This document shows, piece by piece, positions 8,060 to 16,500 of a stretch of 18,859 bases of DNA. Both the position numbers and the translations under genes were made by a program. This DNA is from CAWVWF01 sp963933885 (lineage in GTDB: Bacteria > Bacteroidota > Bacteroidia > Flavobacteriales_C > GCA-002722245). Where the stretch lies: positions 1 to 18,859 of the forward strand of contig CAWVWF010000048.1 in assembly GCA_963933885.1 (NCBI GenBank), read 5' to 3'. The stretch's first letter is position 1, and each line of letters starts with the position of its first letter. The notes under the pieces are model-generated. The model searched no databases, was not told the origin of the DNA, and saw nothing but the letters and a program-made list of their open reading frames with translations.

Positions 8060-8094
8060 AAAAAAGGGAGAGACGAAAGTTTTCTCCCTTTTTT
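8060..8094. terminator. Strong bidirectional intrinsic terminator, not adjacent to any gene end
   Basis: AAAAAAGGGAGA (8060-8071) and TCTCCCTTTTTT (8083-8094) form a perfect 12-bp stem around an 11-nt loop. The arms give a T-run on either strand. On the plus strand the nearest upstream gene, creD, already has its own terminator 300 bp earlier. On the minus strand it could end the kinase mRNA with a roughly 300-nt 3' UTR. It may instead serve an unannotated small RNA. Confidence 0.8.
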
Positions 8095-8180
8095 GTTACC
8101 TTAAATTTTGATTGAGGGTGAGATAATAGTGGACTGGATTGTACTTCTAGATTACCGTTTCACTCACATCAAGAAGTGCA

Positions 8181-8206
8181 GTAAGTGTAAGTGTAAGTGT
8201 AAGTGT
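8181..8206. repeat. Hexanucleotide tandem repeat (GTAAGT)x4
   Basis: Four perfect GTAAGT units followed by GT. It lies in non-coding DNA, about 190 bp past the 3' end of the minus-strand kinase gene. A simple sequence repeat prone to slippage; no gene start is close enough for phase variation. Confidence 0.85.
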
Positions 8207-8395
8207 CGATAAGTACGAGTTACAGTTCAGTACAATAGATATCAATGCTTCATTTGTTTTTGGCTTTTATTTTCCCTCTATGCTCCGTAGAAAACTGAGA
8301 CTTTACAATTTCATGAGTAGATTCTAGTCGTTTTAACTTTTCTTTAAATCGGATTAATCTTTATTATCAGCCTTTGTAATTGCACCTGACTTTTC

Positions 8396-10351
8396 TTAAT
8401 CTTCAGGAAACATATCACGGAATAGATCTTCTAATAATTCAATTCTAACAGGTTTAGCAACAAATCCATCCATACCATTAGATAAATAATTCTCCTTGTC
8501 ACCTGGCATTGCATTAGCCGTTAAAGCTACAATCGGTTCATTGTTATAATTACTTAGTTTCTTTATGATACCTGTTGCTTGGATTCCATTCATTCCTGGC
8601 ATTTGAATATCCATGAAAATCACATCAAATGGTTCTGTTGCTTTATTTATCTCATCTATGGATTCTTGTCCGCTTTCGGCAAGCGTTACTATAAACCCTA
8701 AACTTTTCAGCATAATATCGGTAACTTTTCTGTTTACCATTTTATCATCAACAACTAATACTTTCAGTCCTTTCTTCCAAGACTTACTTTTCTGTTTTAA
8801 TTTTTTATGATCTACTTTATCTGGAATAATCGCAGGTATATAAAACCAAAATCTAGATCCCATTCCGTAGGTAGAAACCAGTCCTATATTCCCTCCAAAA
8901 AGGGTGATTATTTTCTTCGAAATTGCCAACCCTAAACCAGTTCCTTTATACGTTTTATTAAGACTTGAATCAACTTGGGAAAATTGGGAGAACACTTTCG
9001 ATTGATCCTCTTCCAAGATTCCTATTCCTGTATCTTGAACTTCAAATAATAAATTATCATTTCTGTAGGATATTTTTATAAAAACATATCCATCTTTAGT
9101 AAATTTTAAAGCGTTGTTTGTAATGTTACTTAATACCTGAATTATTCGTTCTTTATCAGAGGTCACAAATTCGGGAACATCTTCTAAGCAATCTACTTTA
9201 AATTCTAAATTCTTTTCAGCAGATAATCCGCTAAACAAGTTTCTTACATGAGCTGCGATATCTCTAATATTACAAGTTTCCAAAGACAAACTCATTCTGT
9301 CCGCTTCTAACTTCGATAGATCTAGAATATCATTTACGATACTTAATAAACTGTTGGAGGATTGCTTAATCGTTTTTAAATAATTTTCTTCTTCGCTATT
9401 AAAATTACCTACTCGCTCCAGCACATCAACCATTCCAACAATTCCATTCATTGGAGTTCTTATTTCATGACTCATGTTGGCTAGAAATTCATCTTTTACT
9501 TTACTTAAATTCTCAGCACGTTCTTTTTCCACTCTTAATTGCGAGATATTGTTCTGCAAATTTTCGGTCATCGCGTTAAAAGAATGTGATAAGGCGGTAA
9601 TTTCATTGTCGGTCACCAAGTCAACTCTTTTCTCGAGGTTACCTGCAGCAATTTCATCTGCAATATTGGTTAATTGGGCAATTGGATTCCCTATGTTTTT
9701 TTTCATTTTCATATTAATAAAAGCGATATATAAAATAATCACCAATAAGGAAATAATCATTGCCGATTTAAGAATGAAAAAGTAGTCTTCTTTTCTAATC
9801 TGAAGCTCTTTTAACTCAAAATCAATTAGCTCATATAAATTTGCTTGCTTTGTGGTTAAATCCTGAAATTTTGGTGTTAGGCTTTCTTCAAAAATCAGTA
9901 ATGCTTTATCAATCCTTTCATCATTTTCATAATCATCAGCAGAATCTAACAATTTCATGATTTTTTTTTGATCTTGTAAAATCAATTTAAATAACTCAAA
10001 ATTCTCAGTTGCCTTGAGTGTAATATGCTTATTCCCTATTTCTGAAAGAAAAGGGAGCATATCTTTCCATAATTGTGTGTTGAATTTGCTTAAGTGAAAA
10101 TTAGACAATAAATTTTTCGAAGCTCTATCGCCTATAAATATCCAATTCTCGGTTTGTTGATATGATTTATGATTATAGTTTTGAAATTCTTGTGATGTAA
10201 CCTTTAATGGGTATACGTTATCTTTTAATAAAGTATCTACCGTAATGGATTTATTAAAAAAAACAAAACTCAATATTCCATTGAGCAAAAACATAAATAT
10301 AATAAGCGCGAAGCTTACCATTACATTATGGTTTATGGATTTTTCAGTCAT
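8396..10351 (-). CDS. Membrane-bound hybrid sensor histidine kinase (HAMP-HisKA-HATPase-receiver)
   Basis: Inner-membrane sensor kinase of 651 residues. Membrane helix 1 at about 11-32 is followed by a mostly helical periplasmic sensor region (about 35-190; no family assigned, 4-helix-bundle-like). Membrane helix 2 is at about 193-213, then HAMP at about 214-268 (NPIAQLTNIADEIAAGNLEKRV). HisKA carries H295 in NMSHEIRTPMNGIVGM. HATPase motifs are N413 (ITNNALKFT), DTGIG 440-444 and GTGLGL 470-475. The receiver has D535/D536, phospho-acceptor D581 (FMDIQMPGMNG), T611 and K633. There is no HPt or DNA-binding output, so a separate phosphotransfer partner is needed. The gene is divergent from the porin/binding-protein/peroxidase operon across 228 bp, making it the natural candidate regulator or signal partner of that operon (inference). 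Confidence 0.95.
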   Translation of the reverse strand: MTEKSINHNVMVSFALIIFMFLLNGILSFVFFNKSITVDTLLKDNVYPLKVTSQEFQNYNHKSYQQTENWIFIGDRASKNLLSNFHLSKFNTQLWKDMLPFLSEIGNKHITLKATENFELFKLILQDQKKIMKLLDSADDYENDERIDKALLIFEESLTPKFQDLTTKQANLYELIDFELKELQIRKEDYFFILKSAMIISLLVIILYIAFINMKMKKNIGNPIAQLTNIADEIAAGNLEKRVDLVTDNEITALSHSFNAMTENLQNNISQLRVEKERAENLSKVKDEFLANMSHEIRTPMNGIVGMVDVLERVGNFNSEEENYLKTIKQSSNSLLSIVNDILDLSKLEADRMSLSLETCNIRDIAAHVRNLFSGLSAEKNLEFKVDCLEDVPEFVTSDKERIIQVLSNITNNALKFTKDGYVFIKISYRNDNLLFEVQDTGIGILEEDQSKVFSQFSQVDSSLNKTYKGTGLGLAISKKIITLFGGNIGLVSTYGMGSRFWFYIPAIIPDKVDHKKLKQKSKSWKKGLKVLVVDDKMVNRKVTDIMLKSLGFIVTLAESGQESIDEINKATEPFDVIFMDIQMPGMNGIQATGIIKKLSNYNNEPIVALTANAMPGDKENYLSNGMDGFVAKPVRIELLEDLFRDMFPED

Positions 10352-10579
10352 GATATTTTTTAAGTAAATGAACGGCTCAAGGTTAAAATGGTTACAATCT
10401 TATAGTACCATAAAAACAGTTTTTTTAGACAGAAAAACTAATTGTCACAATAGGTCGTCTTCGTAAATCTATCATATTAAGCATTTAATCTAATTAGAAG
10501 ATCTTTTCATAGAACAAAATAGGACTAACGAAACTTAACTGTTTAATGTCTGTAAATAAGGTAACTAAAACTGAAGTCC
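10352..10579. promoter_or_regulatory. Divergent promoter region between the sensor kinase and the porin-binding protein-peroxidase operon
   Basis: This 228-bp AT-rich spacer lies between two divergent starts and must carry both promoters. It contains AGTTTTT...AAAAACT (near 10419-10440), a 7-bp inverted repeat with an 8-nt loop, and the short palindrome AAGATCTT near 10498. Neither is strong enough to call an operator. No clear -33/-7 pair could be assigned by eye. Confidence 0.4.
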
Positions 10580-11827
10580 ATGCATTCAAATCGAAAATAT
10601 ATTTTTAAACCCTGCCTACTGATACTTTTAGTCGCAAGTTTGTTTTCAACCGATATAATCGGACAAACAGCCTCAAAAGTAAGAATTAATGGTTTTGGAG
10701 ATATGACTTATGGTAGCCTATTTGGAAACAGAGCCAATCAAACCCAATATAATCTTTTCTCTAAATATGGAGAATCCTCCTATCCTTTTAATGTGAATAA
10801 GGATTTTGGAATTGTAGGGACAGATTTAGTTGCAACGGCTGATATTTCTGACAATCTAATATTTCAAACAGAAGTGAATCTTCAAGTAGAAAGAGGAGAA
10901 ACAAGCGACATGGAACTTGATGTAGAAAGAGCGTATTTAGATTATCAGATTAGTGATGCTTTTGGAATTCAAACAGGTTTGTTTTTCACGCCTGTAGGAT
11001 TCTCAAATAGAAACTTATATGCTAGAGCTTGGTTGATGAATTCATCTCAAATTAGAGAAGTTGTTGAAGAATCAACCGGCCTTGTACCTACGCATACTAT
11101 TGGAATAAATGCATACGGTACTTTTGTTTCCGATGGTGGACACGCCTTAAATTATATCGCTTCGATAGGAAACGGTAGAGCTTCAGATCCTGTTACCATA
11201 TTTTACAATAGGAATGAATCTAATTTCATGTATACCGGTTTGTTAGAATGGCAATTGCCTTATGGCGATGATTTTCGAATCGGATTAAGTGGATGGTATG
11301 CTGATAAATTTGGAACACATGCAGCTGATACACTTGGACATGTAACAACGATCGAAGAAGACCCCGCAAACGATAGTTTAGCACTTACGTTAATCGAAAC
11401 TGGTTTTAACCCATATATATGGTACAAAGGAAGAAAATTCAACTTTTTTGTAGAAGCTCATCTTACAACGGTTACTGAAAAAGATGGTAACGTACTGCAA
11501 AATTTAAAGAATAAAGGCTTCGACCAAGGAACCGGTCAATTTGGAATAACTGCTGAATTTTCTTTAAATCTCAAACTTAAAGGGAAAAAAATTATGCCAT
11601 TTATTAGGTATGATAATTTGGAGATTGATAAAAATCACGCATATTACGGCTTAAGAGCAGGAGAAGGAGACATCACAAAATATTATGTTCCTAATTTCAA
11701 TGCTTTAATGTTTGGTATTGCTTACGACATTAAGGCATTTAATAGAATTAAGATAGAGTACATTCATCATCTCGATGGAGTAAGAATGCAACACGGACTT
11801 GTACTCCAAACTGCATTTGGATTTTAA
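10580..11827 (+). CDS. Porin-like outer-membrane beta-barrel protein
   Basis: A 415-residue predicted outer-membrane barrel. An N-terminal signal peptide (hydrophobic core CLLILLVASLFSTDIIG) precedes QTASKVRINGFGDMTYG, a typical first barrel strand. The mature chain is full of alternating amphipathic strands with Gly/Tyr/Phe (GIQTGLFFTPVGF, FRIGLSGWYADKF, KIMPFIRYDN) and ends in a terminal Phe (LVLQTAFGF). There is no TonB box, plug or carboxypeptidase-like domain, so passive diffusion is the likely mode, as in phosphate-selective-porin-like families. That family assignment is by style only. It is the first gene of an operon, with the PstS-like protein starting 29 bp downstream, which suggests that the porin supplies the ligand bound by that protein (inference). 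Confidence 0.85.
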   Translation: MHSNRKYIFKPCLLILLVASLFSTDIIGQTASKVRINGFGDMTYGSLFGNRANQTQYNLFSKYGESSYPFNVNKDFGIVGTDLVATADISDNLIFQTEVNLQVERGETSDMELDVERAYLDYQISDAFGIQTGLFFTPVGFSNRNLYARAWLMNSSQIREVVEESTGLVPTHTIGINAYGTFVSDGGHALNYIASIGNGRASDPVTIFYNRNESNFMYTGLLEWQLPYGDDFRIGLSGWYADKFGTHAADTLGHVTTIEEDPANDSLALTLIETGFNPYIWYKGRKFNFFVEAHLTTVTEKDGNVLQNLKNKGFDQGTGQFGITAEFSLNLKLKGKKIMPFIRYDNLEIDKNHAYYGLRAGEGDITKYYVPNFNALMFGIAYDIKAFNRIKIEYIHHLDGVRMQHGLVLQTAFGF

Positions 11828-11856
11828 TTAAAGATGAACTCTAAAAATATTCGAAA

Positions 11857-12318
11857 ATGAAAAAATTTAAATATATAATTCCGAAAATCTGCCTCGCCAG
11901 CGTCCTTATTCTGGTAAGTTGGATGAGTCCGATTCTAAAACCAGACGGCAATACAATTGTTATAATTGTAAATAACGAAAACCCAATAGCTGATATGTCT
12001 ATTGGTAAAACTAAAATTACTTATCTAAGAAAAATAAAAAAAAGATGGCCCAAATTTAAGAAAACAGTTTTACCTGTTGATAGAAAAGGAACATGCCCAG
12101 CGCAGGTTACTTTTTATACAAAGGTTTTAAAAATGGCCCCTCAGGATGTTAATAGATATTTTGTTGAAAGGCAATACCAAAAAGCAGAAAAACCACCGAT
12201 TGAATTTAACAGTGATGCGGATGTTGTTGCCTATGTTAAAGCAAACCCTGGAGCTATTGGTTACGTAAGTAAATCAGCTTCAACAAAAGGGGTTAAGATT
12301 GTATTAACTGTTGAGTAG
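11857..12318 (+). CDS. Short PstS-like periplasmic binding protein
   Basis: A 153-residue single-domain member of the PBP-like/PstS-like superfamily, half the length of true PstS. An N-terminal hydrophobic segment (about 8-27) is a signal peptide or anchor. The family pattern is visible: VIIVNNENPIADMSIGKTKITYL (about 35-57), then KRWP with W64. An anion-loop-like RKGTCPAQVTFY is at 76-87, then VLKMAPQDVNRYFVERQY, and finally the signature NPGAIGYV at 130-137. Standalone proteins of this type are usually labelled phosphate ABC transporter substrate-binding protein, but no pstCAB is present. Transport by an ABC system is therefore unlikely from context; a role as ligand sensor or carrier for the neighbouring kinase or porin is inference. 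The loop has TC where PstS usually has SG, so phosphate binding is uncertain. Its stop is 1 bp before the peroxidase ATG. Confidence 0.85.
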   Translation: MKKFKYIIPKICLASVLILVSWMSPILKPDGNTIVIIVNNENPIADMSIGKTKITYLRKIKKRWPKFKKTVLPVDRKGTCPAQVTFYTKVLKMAPQDVNRYFVERQYQKAEKPPIEFNSDADVVAYVKANPGAIGYVSKSASTKGVKIVLTVE

Positions 12319-12319
12319 C

Positions 12320-13348
12320 ATGCTTAAAAAACGTTTATCGTATTTACTAATATTTACAGTTCTTGCTTTTTCAACGAGCAGCGATAGTTTTAACGATAAA
12401 ATAATACGCAAAGCGAACAAGATACTTGGCACACCTCAACAAAAAAAAATAAAACCACAATTTAAAGATCCAGAAAAGCAGAGGCATTTAATTTCACTTG
12501 GAAGTGATTTATTTTCAGACCCTATTCTATCCCTAAACAATAATGTTTCTTGTGCAACTTGCCATAATCCTAATAAAAATTTCAGCAGTTCAAACCAGTT
12601 TGATGTAGGAACAAATGGAGATACTTTAGGGAGGCATACCCCTCACCTAGTAAATATGAATTGGGGAAGGTTATTTTTCTGGGACGGAAGAGCGTCGTCG
12701 CTGGAAAACCAATTCAAAAAAGTTCTTACAAATCCAAAGGAAATGGCAATGTCATTTGATACTTTAATTGTGAGGTTAAATCAGTCAGAGAAATACAACA
12801 AGGCTTTTGCAACTCTTTTCGGTGAAAATGAAATCAACACTAAGTCGATTACTAAAGCAATCGTTGAGTTTGAAAAATCCCTCAACCTAACCAACACAGC
12901 TTTCGATAAATTTTTAACTGGTGATACGACTAGTTTAAGTAAAAACGAGATTAAAGGTCTTGATATTTTCTTGAACAAAGGAAGATGCGTGCAATGTCAT
13001 AAAGGACCAAATTTTTCAGACAACGATTTTCATAATACTGGAGTAATTACTGATGACATTGGAAGATATGAGTTTGATCGAGTGTCGGTAAAAAGAGAGT
13101 TCGAGATGCGACCTTATCCGTTTTTCGCTACGTACAAAGCGTTTAAAACACCAAACCTGAGAGGTATCGGCAGCACTGCTCCATTCTTTCATGATGGATC
13201 AAAGAAATCATTAAGGGAAGTCGTTGATTTTTATAATAAGGGAGGTGAAAATCCCGACAAAAAAGGTTTAGCCAAAGAGATAAAACCATTGAATTTAACG
13301 GAGGATGAAAAAGTGAATTTAATAAATTTCTTAAAGGCACTTAATTGA
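12320..13348 (+). CDS. Di-haem cytochrome c peroxidase (CcpA/MauG family)
   Basis: Periplasmic di-haem c enzyme of 342 residues; classical members reduce H2O2 to water with electrons from small cytochromes or cupredoxins, whereas MauG-like members oxidise other substrates. A hydrophobic export signal is at about 6-20. Two CxxCH haem-binding motifs are present: CATCH at 78-82 and CVQCH at 223-227. Other family signatures are DPILSLNNNVSCATCHNP, WGRLFFWDGRASSLENQ, KAFKTPNLRGIGSTAPFF with HDGSKKSLREVVDFYNKGG, and EKVNLINFLKAL. The distal ligand of the high-potential haem could not be assigned. I chose ATG 12320, 1 bp after the preceding stop, because it gives a standard signal peptide; an in-frame TTG at 12311 would overlap that gene by 8 bp. 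It is the last gene of the porin-PBP-peroxidase operon. Confidence 0.95.
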   Translation: MLKKRLSYLLIFTVLAFSTSSDSFNDKIIRKANKILGTPQQKKIKPQFKDPEKQRHLISLGSDLFSDPILSLNNNVSCATCHNPNKNFSSSNQFDVGTNGDTLGRHTPHLVNMNWGRLFFWDGRASSLENQFKKVLTNPKEMAMSFDTLIVRLNQSEKYNKAFATLFGENEINTKSITKAIVEFEKSLNLTNTAFDKFLTGDTTSLSKNEIKGLDIFLNKGRCVQCHKGPNFSDNDFHNTGVITDDIGRYEFDRVSVKREFEMRPYPFFATYKAFKTPNLRGIGSTAPFFHDGSKKSLREVVDFYNKGGENPDKKGLAKEIKPLNLTEDEKVNLINFLKALN

Positions 13349-13398
13349 TTCATTGTACAAGCTGTTTCCTGTCCAATTCCTTATTTATTGTATATAGT

Positions 13399-13542
13399 TT
13401 AACGCAACAAAGTAACTGTCCCCACTCTTGTTTCTGTTTTTACAACTTGTGATTCTGATATATAATCATAACTAGCTTTGTAAACATATACATCAATTTG
13501 ACAAGCTCTGCTATTTAATGTCCCGTCCCAAACTTCATATAA
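13399..13542 (-). pseudogene. Remnant of a second T9SS type B sorting domain (last ~48 codons only)
   Basis: On the minus strand this segment translates to NLYEVWDGTLNSRACQ...IDVYVYK...YDYISE...TETRVGTVTLLR and ends in its own TAA (13399-13401). It aligns without gaps to the last 48 residues of the adjacent adhesin, with 36 identities counted by eye. Many DNA differences are synonymous, as in the IDVYVYK stretch. The frame closes with a stop that overlaps the end of the adhesin gene, so no N-terminal part or start codon exists. It looks like the tail of a lost tandem paralogue. Confidence 0.8.
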
Positions 13543-13570
13543 GTTGAGAAGTCTCAATTTTATATTTGAA

Positions 13571-16500
13571 TTATCTTAACAATGTAACTGTACCAACTTT
13601 TGTTTCAGTTTCTATCGTTTCAATTTCCGAGATATAATCGTATTTTATTTTGTATACATAAACATCTATTTGACAAGCTCTCCCGTTTACTGTCCCATCC
13701 CAACCTTTATATAGGTTGCTTGTGGAGAATATCTGTTCTCCCCATCTGTTGAAAATTAATAGCTGATAATTTGTAATATCTCCTGAAGCTTTAGGTAGGA
13801 AAATGTCGTTTGGACCTTCATCATTGGGTGTAAAAGCATTTGGAATATATAATTGACTTAAACAATATTCTTCAGTATCAATAACTGCGATTGATTCACA
13901 TAAACGATTAGATGCTGTAACGTAATAAGTTCCTTCTTCAGTTATTTCTATATCATTTGTTGTTTCTCCAGTAGACCATTCATAATTGGATTTTACTGGA
14001 TCCAAATCTACAACTGTTAACATGATATTTTCAAAATCGAAACATGCGATATCCCTACCTAATAAATTTAAGATAGATATATCTGGTGTATCTACTTTGG
14101 TAACTGTAAGCATAAAAGTATCTGTACAAAAGTCACTCGTAACGGAGCTGTAATAATTACCCCCATTATCTACATTTAAAATGCTAGAAGTTGAAAGCCC
14201 TGGCCAGTTAATGTCAAAAGCACCATAACCAGTATCTGGTTCGAGATCAATATTATCACCCTCACAAATTTCAAATTGTTTTTTAGGATATGGATCGGGA
14301 ATTAAATCGACAACAACATTTATTGAGTCTGATCTATTACATCCAATAGCATCGCTTACAGTAACTTTAAAGAACCCTTCAGAAACAGCAATAGTTTGTA
14401 CTTGCTCACCAGAATTCCATAAGTAATTCCATCCTGGATTTTCAGCATCAAGCGTTACTGTTTCATTTAAACAAATTGTAGTATCATTTCCTAGATCAAT
14501 AATTGGAAGTGGGTTTACCTGAATTTCGATGTCGTCTGATCCTCTACAACCATTTGTATCTACTATACTAATGCTAATTGAAATAGTACTGTCTACAGTG
14601 ATTTCTTGCGTATTTTCTCTTGTATTCCATAAGTATGAATCCCAAACGCCAGCGTTGATTGTTATAGATTCTGGTTCACAAATTACCGTGTCATTTCCTA
14701 AGTCAACTATAGGAAGTGCATTAACAATTAGCTCCATGCTATCACTACCTAAGCATCCATATACATCGGTAACTTCAACACCATATATTCCAGCAACATC
14801 AATATCTATAGTTTGTGTACTTTCATTCGTATTCCAATCGAAATTTAACCCAGTATTCTCAGCATCTATCGTTATTGATTCCCCGAAACAAACAGCAGTG
14901 TCATTTCCTAAATCAACAATAGGTAATGCTATTACTTGAATTCCTATTGTATCACTTCCCGCACACTGATTAGTATCAATAACTTCAACATAAACAGTAT
15001 CAGTTGAGGTTAACGTAATCTCATCACTCGTACTTCCAGTACTCCATAAGTATGCATCCCAAACACCTGCATTTACAACAACAAATTCAGGAGAACAAAC
15101 GATTGTGTCATTTCGCAATTGAACAATTGGTAATGCATTAATTACTAAGTTCATATCATCAGTAACTTCACAACCATTTGTATCGGTTACTAAAACACTA
15201 TAATTTCCAGCTTGATCAATTGAGATTGTTTGAGAAACTTCAGTAGTGTTCCATAAATAACTAGAAGTAAGGTTCTCTGCATCTAACGCTAAAGAATCTC
15301 CAAAGCAAATTGATGTATCATTTCGAAGCGTAACTTGAGGTAATGGGTTTACTGTAACCACTACACTATCACTATCGGAACAGTTAAATGTGTTTGTTAC
15401 GACTACTTTGTAAAACCCTGTTGTATCAGTAGTGATGGTTTGACTAGTTGCTCCAACGTTCCAATTCCAATTATCGAATAATCCAGCATCAATCGTTACG
15501 CTACCACCATCACAAAACGCAGTGTCATCCATTAAGATTACATCTGGATTGGGATTAAAAGCGATATTAATTTTTGAAGTATCAGCACATCCAACAGCAT
15601 TGGTCGCAACAATGTAATATGTTCCTGAATCTGAAAGCTCAGGTGTAATAAAAGGATTTAATAACGCAGAGTCAGTATAGTAATCAAGGTTGGCTACATT
15701 AATAGAACCAACAGTCCAAAGAGAATCAGTAATGTCAACTGTATTTGGAGCACAAACTAAAGGTGGATTAGTAACGATTAACGAAACAGAATCAACAGCT
15801 TTAATGGTTGAATTGGCAATCATCATTCCTGCATAACCAGGACCTGAATTAACGATTATTTCAATTGTATTTGTTCCTACCTGAAAATCTTGTGTGATGG
15901 TATGAGGTATCAATTGATAGCTCCCTAATTGTTTAGGTCCTTGTGAAACTCCATTTACAATAATGTCCACTATTTCGTTATCAGCAGCAATACCAAAAGA
16001 AATTTCACTGGCAGCAACTTGAGCTGCAGTCATTTCGAATGTTTTCGAGAACTTTAGTGTAACAGCATCTCCTGTAGCACCAACTACATTGTTTTGGCTA
16101 GAATATTCATTTTGAACTCCATCTCCATCAACATCAATATGTTTTCCAGGACCATTATTAGCACCTGTCCATGGGTAACAAATCCATAAGTAATCAGGAT
16201 AAGAAGCGTCTCCCCAAACACCAGCTGCTTTATTCATTCCCACGGCAGGAATTACCGCATTACTTGTAGGATTTGCATAACTATTTACTGAATATACATG
16301 GTAAGCAGGATCGTTAATCCATTGAATTTTCCAGTTGGGATCATCCTGACCAGGGTTAATTTTTACACCAGTGTTAAACTGTTCGGCAAAACTAGATGTT
16401 GTAGCGCCAGAACATAATCCATTCTCGTCAATATCAATAGCTGTATCATTTGTAGCATTGGTATCAATATCAACCGATATAGTAGCAATATTTGTAAAGT

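Larger units (their letters stand above)
7708..8395. other. 688-bp gene-free region rich in hairpins
   Basis: No convincing protein gene. In order it holds the creD terminator (7729-7760), a GGCGG/CCGCC hairpin near 7778-7799, the nested inverted repeats at 7850-7979, a strong bidirectional terminator at 8060-8094 and a hexanucleotide tandem repeat at 8181-8206. The remainder to 8395, downstream of the minus-strand kinase gene, shows nothing recognisable. The GC-rich hairpins differ in composition from the surrounding AT-rich DNA. Confidence 0.55.

Noticed and set aside
13143..13340. Minus-strand frames of about 65 codons within the peroxidase gene
   Set aside because: They are antisense to a gene with two haem motifs and conserved family signatures, so they are shadow frames.
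10580..13348. Reading the operon as a Pst phosphate uptake system
   Set aside because: There is no permease, ATPase or phoU, and the binding protein is a half-length single domain; only a PstS-like fold is supported.
12311..13348. TTG start at 12311 for the peroxidase gene
   Set aside because: It would overlap the preceding gene; ATG at 12320, 1 bp after that gene's stop, yields a normal signal peptide.
14529..14939. 136-codon plus-strand open frame opposite the adhesin repeats
   Set aside because: It lies antisense inside the repeat array, where similar units create a long open shadow frame; the minus-strand frame has clear domain signatures.
14285..15562. Regular ~207-bp periodicity considered as a CRISPR or satellite array
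   Set aside because: The units are in-frame coding, too long and diverged for CRISPR repeats, and match Ig/PKD-like protein repeats.
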